Shown here: positions 51,943-61,512 of the stretch, piece after piece
Position numbering within the stretch: the stretch's first letter is position 1
Layout: the number at the start of each line of letters is the position of its first letter
Assembly (NCBI RefSeq): GCF_020447205.1
Contig: NZ_JAJAEL010000011.1
Span: 1-64,000, forward strand
Origin: Thalassolituus alkanivorans
GTDB lineage: Bacteria > Pseudomonadota > Gammaproteobacteria > Pseudomonadales > Oceanobacteraceae
Direction of reading: 5' to 3'
Length of the DNA stretch: 64,000 nt
The notes under the pieces: model-generated
Seen by the model: only the letters and a program-made list of their open reading frames with translations
The model's database searches: none
What the model was told of the DNA's origin: nothing
Program-made: the position numbers and the translations under genes

Positions 51943-52848
51943 TCAGCCGGACGACATAACTCCGGCCAGAAAAGACTGCACAGCGGCCAATACCGTCTGG
52001 CTGTCTTCCAGTTGAGGATAATGACCAATACCCGGCAATTGCACAATGTTTTCCCCGCCCACCAGTTCACGGTAACGGGCCACCATATGCGCACCGGAAA
52101 TAGGATCGGCAGAGCCATTAATCAGCGCCAGAGGTAGGCTGGTGTTCTGCAATGCACCGACCCAACGCTCACGGAATTGCCGCCGCTCACTCATATAACG
52201 GATCAGTTTATGAAAAACCCGCAGCCCCTGTTGCTGTGAAATCAATGTCCAGAAGCCCTGCAGTTCTTCATCGCTGAGTGGTTTCGCACAGATATGGGCA
52301 AAGGTTTTCTGCAGTTTTTTATAAGAATACAAACGGGCAAACAGTGGTCCCAGTGGACTGATCAGTAATTTCTGTACCAGCACCGGTTTGTGGGTTTCGG
52401 GAAACAGCCCGCCATTTAATAAAATACAGGCGCTTATGCTGCTTTTTTTGCTGCCGTTACTGGTGCCATGCTGATCAAGGTCACGGGCCAGTAATTCCTG
52501 TGCCACGGTATCGCCATAATCGTGTGCCAGAATGCTGTATTGCTGAATATTCAGATGTTGAAGCAGGGCCTGCTGTAAATCCGCCTGAAAGGCGATACGG
52601 TAATCGCCATTCTGCGGTTTGGCACTGAAACCAAAACCAAGCATATCCATCGTAATAACAAAATAGTTCTCGCTCAGCGCCTGCCACTGGTAACGCCAAT
52701 CCCAGGAAGCAGTAGGAAAACCATGAATCAGCAGCAATGCTGGTTTTTTTTCATCGCCGGCGGTGCAGTAGAAAATATCCTGACCCAGTAAGGAAATACG
52801 TTTCCCCTGCTGTTGCCACTGGTTTAACGATGGTGCGTTGGCGCTCAT
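51943..52848 (-). CDS. Alpha/beta-fold hydrolase (MEST/haloalkane-dehalogenase-like)
   Basis: 301 aa. Oxyanion HGFPTASWDWRYQW (about 43-56); the nucleophile elbow is HDYGDTVAQELL (about 110-121), so an Asp replaces the usual Ser, as in epoxide hydrolases, dehalogenases and MEST. Catalytic His is in LPGIGHYPQLED (near 275). Substrate unknown. Confidence 0.85.
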   Translation of the reverse strand: MSANAPSLNQWQQQGKRISLLGQDIFYCTAGDEKKPALLLIHGFPTASWDWRYQWQALSENYFVITMDMLGFGFSAKPQNGDYRIAFQADLQQALLQHLNIQQYSILAHDYGDTVAQELLARDLDQHGTSNGSKKSSISACILLNGGLFPETHKPVLVQKLLISPLGPLFARLYSYKKLQKTFAHICAKPLSDEELQGFWTLISQQQGLRVFHKLIRYMSERRQFRERWVGALQNTSLPLALINGSADPISGAHMVARYRELVGGENIVQLPGIGHYPQLEDSQTVLAAVQSFLAGVMSSG

Positions 52849-52983
52849 AAAAACCCTTTTTTATTCTTATAAAAACAGAGCAGAGCTTAATTTCAGCCCT
52901 GCTCTTTGTTTCAGGGCCTGTTAACACCAATTAAACAGACCCTGGCAATAACCTTTCAGTGCACAGGTTTACTGCGCACAATA

Positions 52984-53751
52984 TTACTGCGCATAAGGTG
53001 CCTGAATACGCTCCAGTTTACGCAATAATCCGGGCCATGCCAGTTTGCCACCGGCATTGCGGGTTACCTGCTGTGCAGCTTGTTTAATACCGGCCACAAT
53101 GGCATCCGGTACCATAATTAATTCTCTGCCACCGGACTGCGCCAGTAACTGCACTTCGCAGGCACGCTGCAGAATAAACATATTCAGGAAGGCATCGGCA
53201 ACGTTATCGGCACAGGTCAGTAAACCGTGATTACGCAGAATCATAAACTGGGTTTCACCCAGATCCGCTACTAAGCGGACTTTTTCTTCCGGATTTAATG
53301 CCACGCCTTCATAAGCGTGATAGCTCAGGCCGGACAACGGAAACAGCGATTGCTGGGAGATTGCCAGCAGGCCGTCTTTCTGTGCCGAAACTGCCACACC
53401 TTCTTTGGTGTGTAAATGGATCACGCACTTAGCATCATCACGGGCTTCATGTACCGCACTGTGAATGGTGAAACCGGCCGGGTTAATTTCATATTCCGAC
53501 GGCATCACTTTATTGCCCTGCAGATCCACCTTAACCAGACTGGACGCCGATACTTCGTCAAACATCATTCCGTAAGGGTTAATCAGAAAATGATGCTCCG
53601 GACCGGGAACACGGGCAGAGATATGGGTAAAAATCAGATCGTCCCAACCATAATGGGCGACCAGGTTATAACAGGCGGCCAGATCAACCCGCATCTGCCA
53701 TTCTTCGGCGGATACCTGTTCACGGACGCTGACGGCGTTTTGCTTGGTCAT
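52984..53751 (-). CDS. Class II aldolase/adducin family protein
   Basis: 255 aa. HISARVPGPEHHFLINPYGMMFDEVSASSLVKVD near the start, HSAVHEARDDAKCVIHLHT (about 99-117; zinc-binding HxH) and LRNHGLLTCAD (about 171-181, third His). Could be a fuculose-phosphate-aldolase-like enzyme, but many members have unknown substrates. Divergent from the Crp/Fnr gene. Confidence 0.85.
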   Translation of the reverse strand: MTKQNAVSVREQVSAEEWQMRVDLAACYNLVAHYGWDDLIFTHISARVPGPEHHFLINPYGMMFDEVSASSLVKVDLQGNKVMPSEYEINPAGFTIHSAVHEARDDAKCVIHLHTKEGVAVSAQKDGLLAISQQSLFPLSGLSYHAYEGVALNPEEKVRLVADLGETQFMILRNHGLLTCADNVADAFLNMFILQRACEVQLLAQSGGRELIMVPDAIVAGIKQAAQQVTRNAGGKLAWPGLLRKLERIQAPYAQ

Positions 53752-53819
53752 CTTAAACTCCTCTGGTTATTATTCTCACCAGCAACATACCCCGCCTGAG
53801 CGGCAAACTCTGTAAATTT

Positions 53820-54545
53820 TTGGACAATCCTGTGCCTGACAATCCGCCGTTATCCGCACCCGCCGAACCCTCCGTACAGCAGCGTCTGCAACTGCTGCGG
53901 CAAAGCTGGCTGGCCGAATTGCCGGACGCGGAGCTGGAACAACTGGCCCGTGCCAGTACCATTCTGCGTCTGAGCACAGGCCAGCAGGTGCATGCCCGTG
54001 GCGATCTGGCGAAAGGCTATATGGGGGTTATCAGCGGACGGCTGGGCGTCAGCACCCTGACCGATGACGGTAAAGTACTGACACTGGCCTATTTTTTACC
54101 CGGCGACTGGTTCGGAGAAATTTCTCTGATCGATGGACTACCACGCACCCACGACACCAGTGCGATGGAAGACAGCGAATTATTGCTGATCGCCGCAACG
54201 GATTTTCAGTCGTTGCTGCAGCGTTATCCGCAATTATGGCCGACGCTGGCAAAACACTTATGCCAGCGTTTGCGCCTGCTGATGGACGCGGTTGAAGAAG
54301 CCACCCTGCTGCCAATGCCGGCGCGGCTGGCGCGTAAATTATTGCAGTTACACCGTATGGATACCCGCCATTCGATGTCGCAGCAGGCGCTGGCAGAAAT
54401 GATGGGTGTGTCGCGGCAGTCAGTCGCGCGGGTGCTGGCTCACTGGGTAAGCGCAGGCTGGATCAGCACACACTATAACCGCATTGATATTCTCGACAGC
54501 GGTGCTCTGGAGACAATTGCCGGCCCGGCCGGCGTACCGCGCTGA
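53820..54545 (+). CDS. Crp/Fnr-family transcriptional regulator
   Basis: 241 aa from TTG 53820; a GTG at 53832 is an alternative. Cyclic-nucleotide-binding fold (about 45-150: GDLAKGYMGVISGRLGVS; LPGDWFGEISLIDGLPRTHD), then winged HTH (about 180-230: MSQQALAEMMGVSRQSVARVLAHWVSAG). No N-terminal Cys cluster, so it is not an Fe-S Fnr. Effector unknown. Confidence 0.88.
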   Translation: MDNPVPDNPPLSAPAEPSVQQRLQLLRQSWLAELPDAELEQLARASTILRLSTGQQVHARGDLAKGYMGVISGRLGVSTLTDDGKVLTLAYFLPGDWFGEISLIDGLPRTHDTSAMEDSELLLIAATDFQSLLQRYPQLWPTLAKHLCQRLRLLMDAVEEATLLPMPARLARKLLQLHRMDTRHSMSQQALAEMMGVSRQSVARVLAHWVSAGWISTHYNRIDILDSGALETIAGPAGVPR

Positions 54546-54553
54546 GCGGATGG

Positions 54554-55072
54554 TCAGCGCTGCTGTTCTGAGTGCGGAGCGGAATGAGGATGGGTATCTG
54601 ATAACACCAGCGTTGGCTGGCGCAGAATATAAATACTGACCAGCGCACCGATGGCAGGCAGAATAATTTTAACCGGCAGGCGATCCACCAGCACAAAAGC
54701 CGTCAGCAGCATGGTGCTCCACATCAGCAACAGCGTATAGATTTTGGCGCGCAGCGGAATACCTTTACCATCAAGGTAATAAATCACATAACGGCCCAGC
54801 TTCGGATGCCGGATCAGCCATAAGTAAAAACGTGGTGATGTGCGCAGAAAACAGGCGGCGGCCAACAACAGGAAAGGCGTTGTCGGCAACAACGGCAGAA
54901 AAATCCCCAAAACTCCCAGCAATACACTGAGCCAACCGCAGCCAAGCACCAGCGCCCGCAGCAGCGGCTGACGTATCGCTTTTTTTTCTGCCAGCTGCGA
55001 ATGCAGTTCTGCATCCGCGTCTGTCAGAGTGGCATCCGCTGTGTGAACGGATGGCTGCGGTTTATCCTGCAT
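54554..55072 (-). CDS. YbaN/DUF454 inner-membrane protein
   Basis: 172 aa. DUF454 signature LGCGWLSVLLGVLGIFLPLLPTTPFLLLAAACFLRTSPRFYLWLIRHPKLG (about 47-97), with three to four hydrophobic segments; N-terminal tail of 40 residues is polar. Function unknown family. Confidence 0.85.
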   Translation of the reverse strand: MQDKPQPSVHTADATLTDADAELHSQLAEKKAIRQPLLRALVLGCGWLSVLLGVLGIFLPLLPTTPFLLLAAACFLRTSPRFYLWLIRHPKLGRYVIYYLDGKGIPLRAKIYTLLLMWSTMLLTAFVLVDRLPVKIILPAIGALVSIYILRQPTLVLSDTHPHSAPHSEQQR

Positions 55073-55096
55073 GCTTTTCCTGTGTCAGTTGTCGTA

Positions 55097-57418
55097 TCAG
55101 TGCAAACGTACCCGGTATTGATAATCGAAGTATGGCTGAAGATTGCCCAGCGTGGGATTCATACTGCCATTCAAAGTCAGACGGAAATGAGTAATCGCCG
55201 GATCAAAACCATCGGCACCTGCAACAGGGGTATGGCCAAAGGTGTTACCACCATCACTGGAGAAATCCAGACTGTCTGTTGTACTGCTCAGACTGTCAAA
55301 AGTAAACGTCAGTCCGGTACGGTTATTACCGCTGCCATTAACAAAAGTGACCGGGCTGATGGTGCTGTCGGTACCCACATAAAACTCTGAGTCAGCGGCA
55401 ATAGCCTGCACCAGCACGGTGCTGTCCGGATCAGAACTCAGTGTACCGGCATTACTGGCCCGTACCGAGTAATCAATCACAGCACCAGGAATGGCTTTCG
55501 GATTACTGCTGCCATTAACCGGATCAGAAATCACCTGCGCGGTGCTGTTCAGCTGCAGATCATACACGCCACTGCACTGCGAAAAACTGGCTGCCGGAAT
55601 AATCTGGTAAGCTCCCGTTGTTGTGCTGCTCCAGTAGGCGCGGTACACATCGCCACCAGCATATTCCTGATGGCGGAATTCAAATTTATGATAACCACGG
55701 GCCAGACCCAGACGGACATCATTGCTGGTATTCGGGCCATTATTTGCCCCATGAGCACCGTACCAGCTAACGCGCACTGTATCGTTCAGCCGCAGTTCAA
55801 CCGCATCATCACCATCCAGCGCCAGCCACCAGTCGCCATCAGTCGGCACATATAAATAACCATCAAAAATCGTCAGATAATACTCATCACCGCGGTTATC
55901 AAACGGATTGCCTGAGCCATCGACCTGACTGAATATGGTTTGCCCGTCCAGATAGGTTTCGTTGGCAAAGGTATCCACCATCGTCTGAAACTGGCTGGCG
56001 CTGGTCGGGTAATTAACGCTGCTGCTCTGGGTATTAAAAAAACGTGTCCATAATCCGGACGAGGCTGCACAGCTGCGTCCCGCTGGCAGAATCAATGTAC
56101 GTACGGCAACAGAGCCTGATACCGTGTTATTCGCCGTATTAAAATCATATGCTTTACCGTCAACTGTGGCACTGAATCCGGCATTATTGGCTGAGCCGCT
56201 TTGTGCACTGATACCCAGAACCAAATCCGGATAATGATCCCCATTGCCCACCAGCTCTGAATAAGCACAGCTGATGCTGCCACTGCTGCCGGAACACGAC
56301 CAGCTATTGCCCTGTACCTGCTCCAGCAATAAACCAGAATCCAGATTAAGCGTCAGAGCCGTATCAGACGGAGCGTTATCCGGCCCATTGTTGACAACAG
56401 ACAAGATCAATTCACGGGGGCTGTTACGCACCCAAAGCGCCGGAGCTGTAGCGGTAACAGATAAATCCGCACTGCAGCTTTCATGAGCACCAAAGGTAAT
56501 CGTTGGCAGAGCAACCGGGCAAGAACGTGAGCGAATATCAATATCGCTGGTGCGGAAAGTTGTCCAGCTCCCCCAAGGCTTACGGAACTGTACGGTAATA
56601 CCACCATCACAACAGTCTTCGGCGCCAATAATTTCCAGTTTATGATAGCCCTCTGACAAGCTGATGCTGCCTTCAAGAGTCTGACTGGTATTACCCCAGT
56701 TATTATTCCACCATAAGTTTGCATTCCATTGCTCTTCAAGCCTTGTACCATTCACATATAAACCGCCGCCACGACCAAAGTCAGCACCATAACGAAAACG
56801 CCAGGTTCCGGCTTCATTAGCACGTACCTGAAAATAGCTTTCGGAATAGGCAATAAAGTTGCCATCCTGGCCACCAGGGAAGCTGCTGCTGTTACTGATA
56901 TTGGTAAAATCAGTAATAAATTTACAACCATAACCACTGACATTATCACTGGCGGCGTTAAATAAACTGAAAGCCTGGTTTTTACTCGAAGGGTCGGCGG
57001 TTACCCGGCGGGTATGAAATTTAATACCCGGATAAGTAAATACGGGCGGAACCTGCGTCTGATTTGATGCTGCTGCATTACCATAGTAGAGATAGACAGA
57101 ACGGTTCTGACTGGCAACCAGAGATGGAAAACGAACCCAGATACTGGCGGTTTTACTGGCCTGATTCCAGCTGTCAATCCAGAAATCCAGCGCAGTATTA
57201 TCATCGCTATCGATAATGCGTAAATCGTAACCATTACTGGTCCATTGATAATCAGGATGCAGATTGCTGCTGTTAATGGTCAGCAATACCTGGTAATCGG
57301 TCAGGGTTGTACCCGAGTTTTCCTGCACACTGAGTTGTGTACGGTAAGGCCAGTCGCAAAGCAGTCCGGCATAACTGCTGTTTGCCACCATCAGTAAAAC
57401 CCAGAACAACCCGCGCAT
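55097..57418 (-). CDS. Secreted multidomain protein with DUF2341 and two PA14-like domains
   Basis: 773 aa from ATG 57418 (GGAGGAAAAA site); signal peptide MRGLFWVLLMVANSSYAG. DUF2341-like N-terminal domain (about 25-130: RVQENSGTTLTDYQVLLT, WVRFPSLVASQNRSVYLYYGN), a PA14-like domain (about 145-300, Trp-rich, WRFRYGADFGRGGGLYVNG), a DUF11-type repeat (about 320-440), a second PA14-like domain (about 450-620, GWWLALDGDDAVELRLND) and a C-terminal DUF11-like strand domain. No PEP-CTERM or LPXTG tail was seen. Probable surface or matrix carbohydrate-binding protein. Confidence 0.78.
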   Translation of the reverse strand: MRGLFWVLLMVANSSYAGLLCDWPYRTQLSVQENSGTTLTDYQVLLTINSSNLHPDYQWTSNGYDLRIIDSDDNTALDFWIDSWNQASKTASIWVRFPSLVASQNRSVYLYYGNAAASNQTQVPPVFTYPGIKFHTRRVTADPSSKNQAFSLFNAASDNVSGYGCKFITDFTNISNSSSFPGGQDGNFIAYSESYFQVRANEAGTWRFRYGADFGRGGGLYVNGTRLEEQWNANLWWNNNWGNTSQTLEGSISLSEGYHKLEIIGAEDCCDGGITVQFRKPWGSWTTFRTSDIDIRSRSCPVALPTITFGAHESCSADLSVTATAPALWVRNSPRELILSVVNNGPDNAPSDTALTLNLDSGLLLEQVQGNSWSCSGSSGSISCAYSELVGNGDHYPDLVLGISAQSGSANNAGFSATVDGKAYDFNTANNTVSGSVAVRTLILPAGRSCAASSGLWTRFFNTQSSSVNYPTSASQFQTMVDTFANETYLDGQTIFSQVDGSGNPFDNRGDEYYLTIFDGYLYVPTDGDWWLALDGDDAVELRLNDTVRVSWYGAHGANNGPNTSNDVRLGLARGYHKFEFRHQEYAGGDVYRAYWSSTTTGAYQIIPAASFSQCSGVYDLQLNSTAQVISDPVNGSSNPKAIPGAVIDYSVRASNAGTLSSDPDSTVLVQAIAADSEFYVGTDSTISPVTFVNGSGNNRTGLTFTFDSLSSTTDSLDFSSDGGNTFGHTPVAGADGFDPAITHFRLTLNGSMNPTLGNLQPYFDYQYRVRLH

Positions 57419-57569
57419 TGTATTTTTCCTCCATTGACATGCGCGCATTGTACTGTAAAAGACCGATTGCGACCCCTGCCGGATTTTGTCAATGATCGCC
57501 TTTATTTGTCAGAATTTCCCTTTCAGCCGTAACCAGTTGTAACGTCCGGCATATACAGGCGTTCAGTCA

Positions 57570-58550
57570 TCAGAAACGGCGGCTGAAACGGCGGCGATAT
57601 TCGGTTGGTGTTAAGCCGGTTTTTTTGCGGAATAAACGCCGGAATGAACTGGCGTCTTCATAGCCCACATCATTCATCACCACATCCACTGTACGTTCAG
57701 TTTCTTCCAGTAATTTCTGCGCCGCTTCGATACGGATAGATTGCACATAGGTATTTGGTGGCATATCCAGCGCCGCATTAAAGCGACGGATAAGAGTACG
57801 CTTGGACACACTGAAACGGTCGGCCAGTTCATCCACGGTAAAATTACCGGCGTAGTGTTCTTCCAGCCAGGCCTGAACCTGTTTTACCAGATCATCTTTA
57901 TGCGGTTTTGATAAACGCATCAGCGAATACGACAGCTGGCTGTCGCGACGATAATCGATCACAAAGGCTTTGGCAGTCTGAATGGCTGTTTCAAAACCAA
58001 AATTACGCTCAATAATATGCAGCCCAAGATCAAACCAGGCCAGACCGCCACCGGCACAATAAATATGATCATGGCGGGTAATCAGCTGATCAGCCTTAAG
58101 TTCTACCTGCGGGTAACGCTGTTCAAACAGATCTTTAAAACCCCAATGAGTGGTGGCCACTTTGCCGTTGAGAATGCCGGATTCGGCCAGTAAAAAATTA
58201 CCGGTGCAATTACCGGCAATGGTCCAGCCGTGAGCATCGGCGCGGCGCAGCAGAGCCAGCAGCTGTGGATTCACACCTATCACATCCTCAACCGGGCCAC
58301 CGATAGTCGGCACTACAATCACATCCACATCCTGCACATCGTCGTAACTCATATGTGCCAGCAGCTGAATGCCGTTAATGCAGCGGATAGGGCCGCCATC
58401 CGGGCTGGCAATGCGCACATTAAACAGGCGCTCCAGTTCCTGTCCCTGAATGCGGTTCCAGGTTACCCCTGCCAGACCAAAAAGATCGGCGACACCGGTC
58501 ATGGCCGATGATAAGGCTTTATCAAAACCCGCGATCACTACATTAAGCAT
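57570..58550 (-). CDS. GlxA-type AraC regulator with DJ-1/PfpI domain
   Basis: 326 aa. DJ-1/PfpI domain (about 1-185; AGNCTGNFLLAESGIL resembles the Cys elbow) and AraC HTH at the C-terminus (about 225-325: VDELADRFSVSKRTLIRRFNAALDMPPNTYVQSIR and DVGYEDASSFRRLFRKKTGLTPTEYRRRF). Divergent from the acyl-CoA dehydrogenase gene, so it may regulate that pair. Confidence 0.9.
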   Translation of the reverse strand: MLNVVIAGFDKALSSAMTGVADLFGLAGVTWNRIQGQELERLFNVRIASPDGGPIRCINGIQLLAHMSYDDVQDVDVIVVPTIGGPVEDVIGVNPQLLALLRRADAHGWTIAGNCTGNFLLAESGILNGKVATTHWGFKDLFEQRYPQVELKADQLITRHDHIYCAGGGLAWFDLGLHIIERNFGFETAIQTAKAFVIDYRRDSQLSYSLMRLSKPHKDDLVKQVQAWLEEHYAGNFTVDELADRFSVSKRTLIRRFNAALDMPPNTYVQSIRIEAAQKLLEETERTVDVVMNDVGYEDASSFRRLFRKKTGLTPTEYRRRFSRRF

Positions 58551-58754
58551 GGATGGCCCCCTTTAAAGTCTCTGCTGCACTGCACTCTGATACCTGTCAT
58601 CTGCGAAATCAGGCTGACGGCATGGCTTATGTCACTATTAGCATCAAGTGTGGCTATATTGACGATTATCCGGCGGCATGACAAGCCTGATACTGGTGAA
58701 ATACGTCATAGAACTCATGATTCACTTTCTATTAACCCTGCGGGGAGCCAAACC

Positions 58755-60545
58755 GTGTCAAAACTTATTAATCAGAAAGATCTGGAATTTCTGCTGTATC
58801 AGGTATTTCAGGCTGAGCAGCTGACCGAACTGCCACATTACAGTGAACACGACCGCACCACCTTCGATGGCATTCTGAATACCTCAAGCCGCATTGCCGA
58901 AGATTACTTTGCCCCGCATAACGCCAAAGCGGACGAACACGAGCCGCAATTCGACGGTGAAAAAGTCAGCACCATCCCGGAAGTAAAAGAAGCCTGGCAA
59001 CACTTTGCCGACTCCGGTCTGCTGTGCGCCCGCCATCGTTATGAAGACGGTGGCATGCAGTTACCCTCACTGCTGCATATGGCCGCCAACGCTTACTTTA
59101 TGTCGGCCAATCCTTCCACTGCTGGTTACCCCTTCTTAACCAGCGCCGCCGCCAATGTGATCCATGCCTTTGGCAGCGATGAACAGAAAGCCACCTTTGT
59201 ACCGCACATGTTCAGCGGCCGTTTTGCCGGCACTATGGCGCTGACCGAACCGGATGTTGGCTCATCATTGGGCGATCTGACTACCCGCGCACTGCCAGCA
59301 GATGACGGCAGCTACCGCATTAAAGGTCAGAAGATGTATATCTCCGGCGGCGATCAGGACATCACCGAAAATATCGTGCACTTAGTGCTGGCCCGTATTC
59401 AGGGCGCGCCACAGGGTGTTAAAGGTATTTCGTTGTTTATCGTGCCGAAATTCCACACCCGTGCCGATGGTTCGCTGGGCCCACGCAACGATGTGCAGCT
59501 GGCCGGTCTGCTGCACAAAATGGGCTACCGTGGCACGACCTCCACCGTTTTAAGCTTTGGCGAAAAAGACGACTGCCACGGCTACCTGATCGGCGAAGCC
59601 GGTAAGGGCCTGATGTACATGTTCAAGATGATGAACGAAGCGCGCATCGGGGTTGGCCTGGGGGCCGCCATGATCGGTTACCGCGGTTATCTCGAATCCC
59701 TCGACTACGCCCGTAACCGTCCGCAGGGCCGTTCTCCGGCAGAGAAAGATCCGCTCAGCAAACCGCTGAATATCGTTGAACACACCGATGTAAAACGCAT
59801 GTTGCTGGCCCAGAAATCCTACGTCGAAGGGTCGCTGGCGCTCTGTCTTCTGGCCGCCCGCTTAGTGGATGAACAGGAAGCCGGAGAAAACGCCGACAGC
59901 GGCATTCTGCTCGATTTATTAACGCCGGTGGTGAAATCCTTCCCGTCGTTTTACGGACCACGCGCCAACGATCTGGCCATTCAGGTGTTGGGCGGCGCCG
60001 GTTATACCCGCGAATATCCGGTCGAGCAGTGCTACCGCGACAACCGCTTAAATCCGATTCACGAAGGCACCCACGGTATTCAGTCGCTGGATTTACTCGG
60101 CCGCAAACTGTGGCAGCACAATGGCAAAGGCCAGCAGCTGTTGATGGCACGGGTACAGGCCACGCTGAAATCCGCTCAGGGTAAAGAGCAACTCAGCGAG
60201 CTGACCGCCAGCTATCAGAAACACCTGAACACCCTGCTGCAAACCACCATGGCGCTGGGCAAAGCCCTGCAGAGCGGCCAGGTCAGTGCGGCGCTGGGCA
60301 ACTCGGCGCTGTATCTCGACATGATGGGCAAGATGGTGATCGGCTGGCTGTGGCTGGAAATGGCCGACAAGGCTATCGACACCTTTGGCGCTTCGGCGGC
60401 AGAAGACGACCAGCAGTTCCTCGCCGGCAAACTGCAGGCTGCACGCTACTTTATCCGCTGGGAACTGCCGGAAATTGAGCATCAGGCCAAACTGTTAGCC
60501 GGATTTGACGATACCTGCACCACCATGAACCCGGACTGGTTTTAA
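58755..60545 (+). CDS. Long acyl-CoA dehydrogenase (DmdC/FadE5-like)
   Basis: 596 aa from GTG 58755 (GGGGAG site); the frame is open to 58629 but the extra residues precede the conserved VSKLINQKDLEFLLYQVF start. Acyl-CoA dehydrogenase N, middle and C domains are visible, e.g. MALTEPDVGSSLGDLTT and EGTHGIQSLDLLGRK; the C-terminal extension (about 460-596) is typical of the long DmdC/FadE5 branch. FAD-dependent beta-oxidation step on an unknown acyl-CoA. Linked to the hydratase gene 26 bp downstream. Confidence 0.92.
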   Translation: MSKLINQKDLEFLLYQVFQAEQLTELPHYSEHDRTTFDGILNTSSRIAEDYFAPHNAKADEHEPQFDGEKVSTIPEVKEAWQHFADSGLLCARHRYEDGGMQLPSLLHMAANAYFMSANPSTAGYPFLTSAAANVIHAFGSDEQKATFVPHMFSGRFAGTMALTEPDVGSSLGDLTTRALPADDGSYRIKGQKMYISGGDQDITENIVHLVLARIQGAPQGVKGISLFIVPKFHTRADGSLGPRNDVQLAGLLHKMGYRGTTSTVLSFGEKDDCHGYLIGEAGKGLMYMFKMMNEARIGVGLGAAMIGYRGYLESLDYARNRPQGRSPAEKDPLSKPLNIVEHTDVKRMLLAQKSYVEGSLALCLLAARLVDEQEAGENADSGILLDLLTPVVKSFPSFYGPRANDLAIQVLGGAGYTREYPVEQCYRDNRLNPIHEGTHGIQSLDLLGRKLWQHNGKGQQLLMARVQATLKSAQGKEQLSELTASYQKHLNTLLQTTMALGKALQSGQVSAALGNSALYLDMMGKMVIGWLWLEMADKAIDTFGASAAEDDQQFLAGKLQAARYFIRWELPEIEHQAKLLAGFDDTCTTMNPDWF

Positions 60546-60571
60546 TCAGCAACTGCACAGGACAACACACC

Positions 60572-61354
60572 ATGACTGCCAAAGTACTCGTTGAAGCCAG
60601 TGAGCATATCCTCACCATCACCTTTAACCGTGCCGACAAACTGAACGCCCTCGACCCGGAGAGTTACCATCTGCTGGCACAGGCGCTGCACCGCCTGCAA
60701 CACGACGATGACTTACGCGTCGGTGTGATTCTGGCCGATGGCAAACACTTCACCGCCGGTCTGGAGCTGGATAAATGGGCCCCGATCTTTGCTCAGGGCG
60801 GCGCCCCGCAGATGGCCGCAGGCGAAATTGACCCCTACGGTATTTCCGGCGAAACCCTGAGTAAGCCACTGATCATTGCCGTGCATGGTTTGTGCTACAC
60901 CTCCGGTCTGGAGTTGTTGCTCAATACCGATATCCGCCTCGGCACCGCCGATACCCGCTTTGCCCAACTGGAAGTACAGCGTGGTATCTACCCCTGCGGC
61001 GGCGGTACGGTGCGCCTGCCGGAAGAAATCGGCTGGGCACGGGCACAGCGTTATCTGCTGACCGGTGATGAATTCAGCGGCCAGCAGGCCTACGACTGGG
61101 GCATGCTGACCGAACTCTGTGAATTCAGCCAGCTGCACAGCCGTGCCCGTGAACTGGCACAGAAAGTGGCCGCCGCGGCCCCGCTGGGTGTGCGCGCCGC
61201 GCTGAAATCATCAAAAACCGCGCGTCTGCACGGTGATACCGCTGCACTGAGCACCGTCTTCGGCGATATGGGTAAGGTGCTGAAGAGTGACGATGCCGCC
61301 GAAGGCGTACGTTCATTTATGGAACGCCGCGCGGCAAAGTTCAGCGGTCGCTGA
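60572..61354 (+). CDS. Enoyl-CoA hydratase/isomerase (crotonase) family protein
   Basis: 260 aa. Crotonase core: FNRADKLNALDPE (about 15-27), VILADGKHFTAGLELDKW (oxyanion loop), VHGLCYTSGLELLLNTDIRLGTADTRFAQLEVQRGIYPCGG (about 102-142) with one of the two usual catalytic Glu positions replaced (ELLLNTD...QRGIYPCGG; the EVQRG Gln/Arg deviates). Could be a hydratase-like or other crotonase reaction. Follows the dehydrogenase as one transcription unit. Confidence 0.88.
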   Translation: MTAKVLVEASEHILTITFNRADKLNALDPESYHLLAQALHRLQHDDDLRVGVILADGKHFTAGLELDKWAPIFAQGGAPQMAAGEIDPYGISGETLSKPLIIAVHGLCYTSGLELLLNTDIRLGTADTRFAQLEVQRGIYPCGGGTVRLPEEIGWARAQRYLLTGDEFSGQQAYDWGMLTELCEFSQLHSRARELAQKVAAAAPLGVRAALKSSKTARLHGDTAALSTVFGDMGKVLKSDDAAEGVRSFMERRAAKFSGR

Positions 61355-61370
61355 AACAGCAACAGCGCCA

Positions 61371-61410
61371 CAGGAAAAACCGTGATGACGGCGGTTTTTC
61401 CTGTTTTTTC
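61371..61410 (+). terminator. Terminator after the acyl-CoA dehydrogenase pair
   Basis: CAGGAAAAACCG ... CGGTTTTTCCTG, about nine loop nucleotides, followed by TTTTTT. Confidence 0.93.
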
Positions 61411-61512
61411 ATCAGGTTAAGCAGCCCAAGAGGACAAATCGGGCAAACCGGACGCAGAGATCAGATCAGAAACTATACTGATTTGGTATGACCACGCCTT
61501 CCGGAGCCTTGC

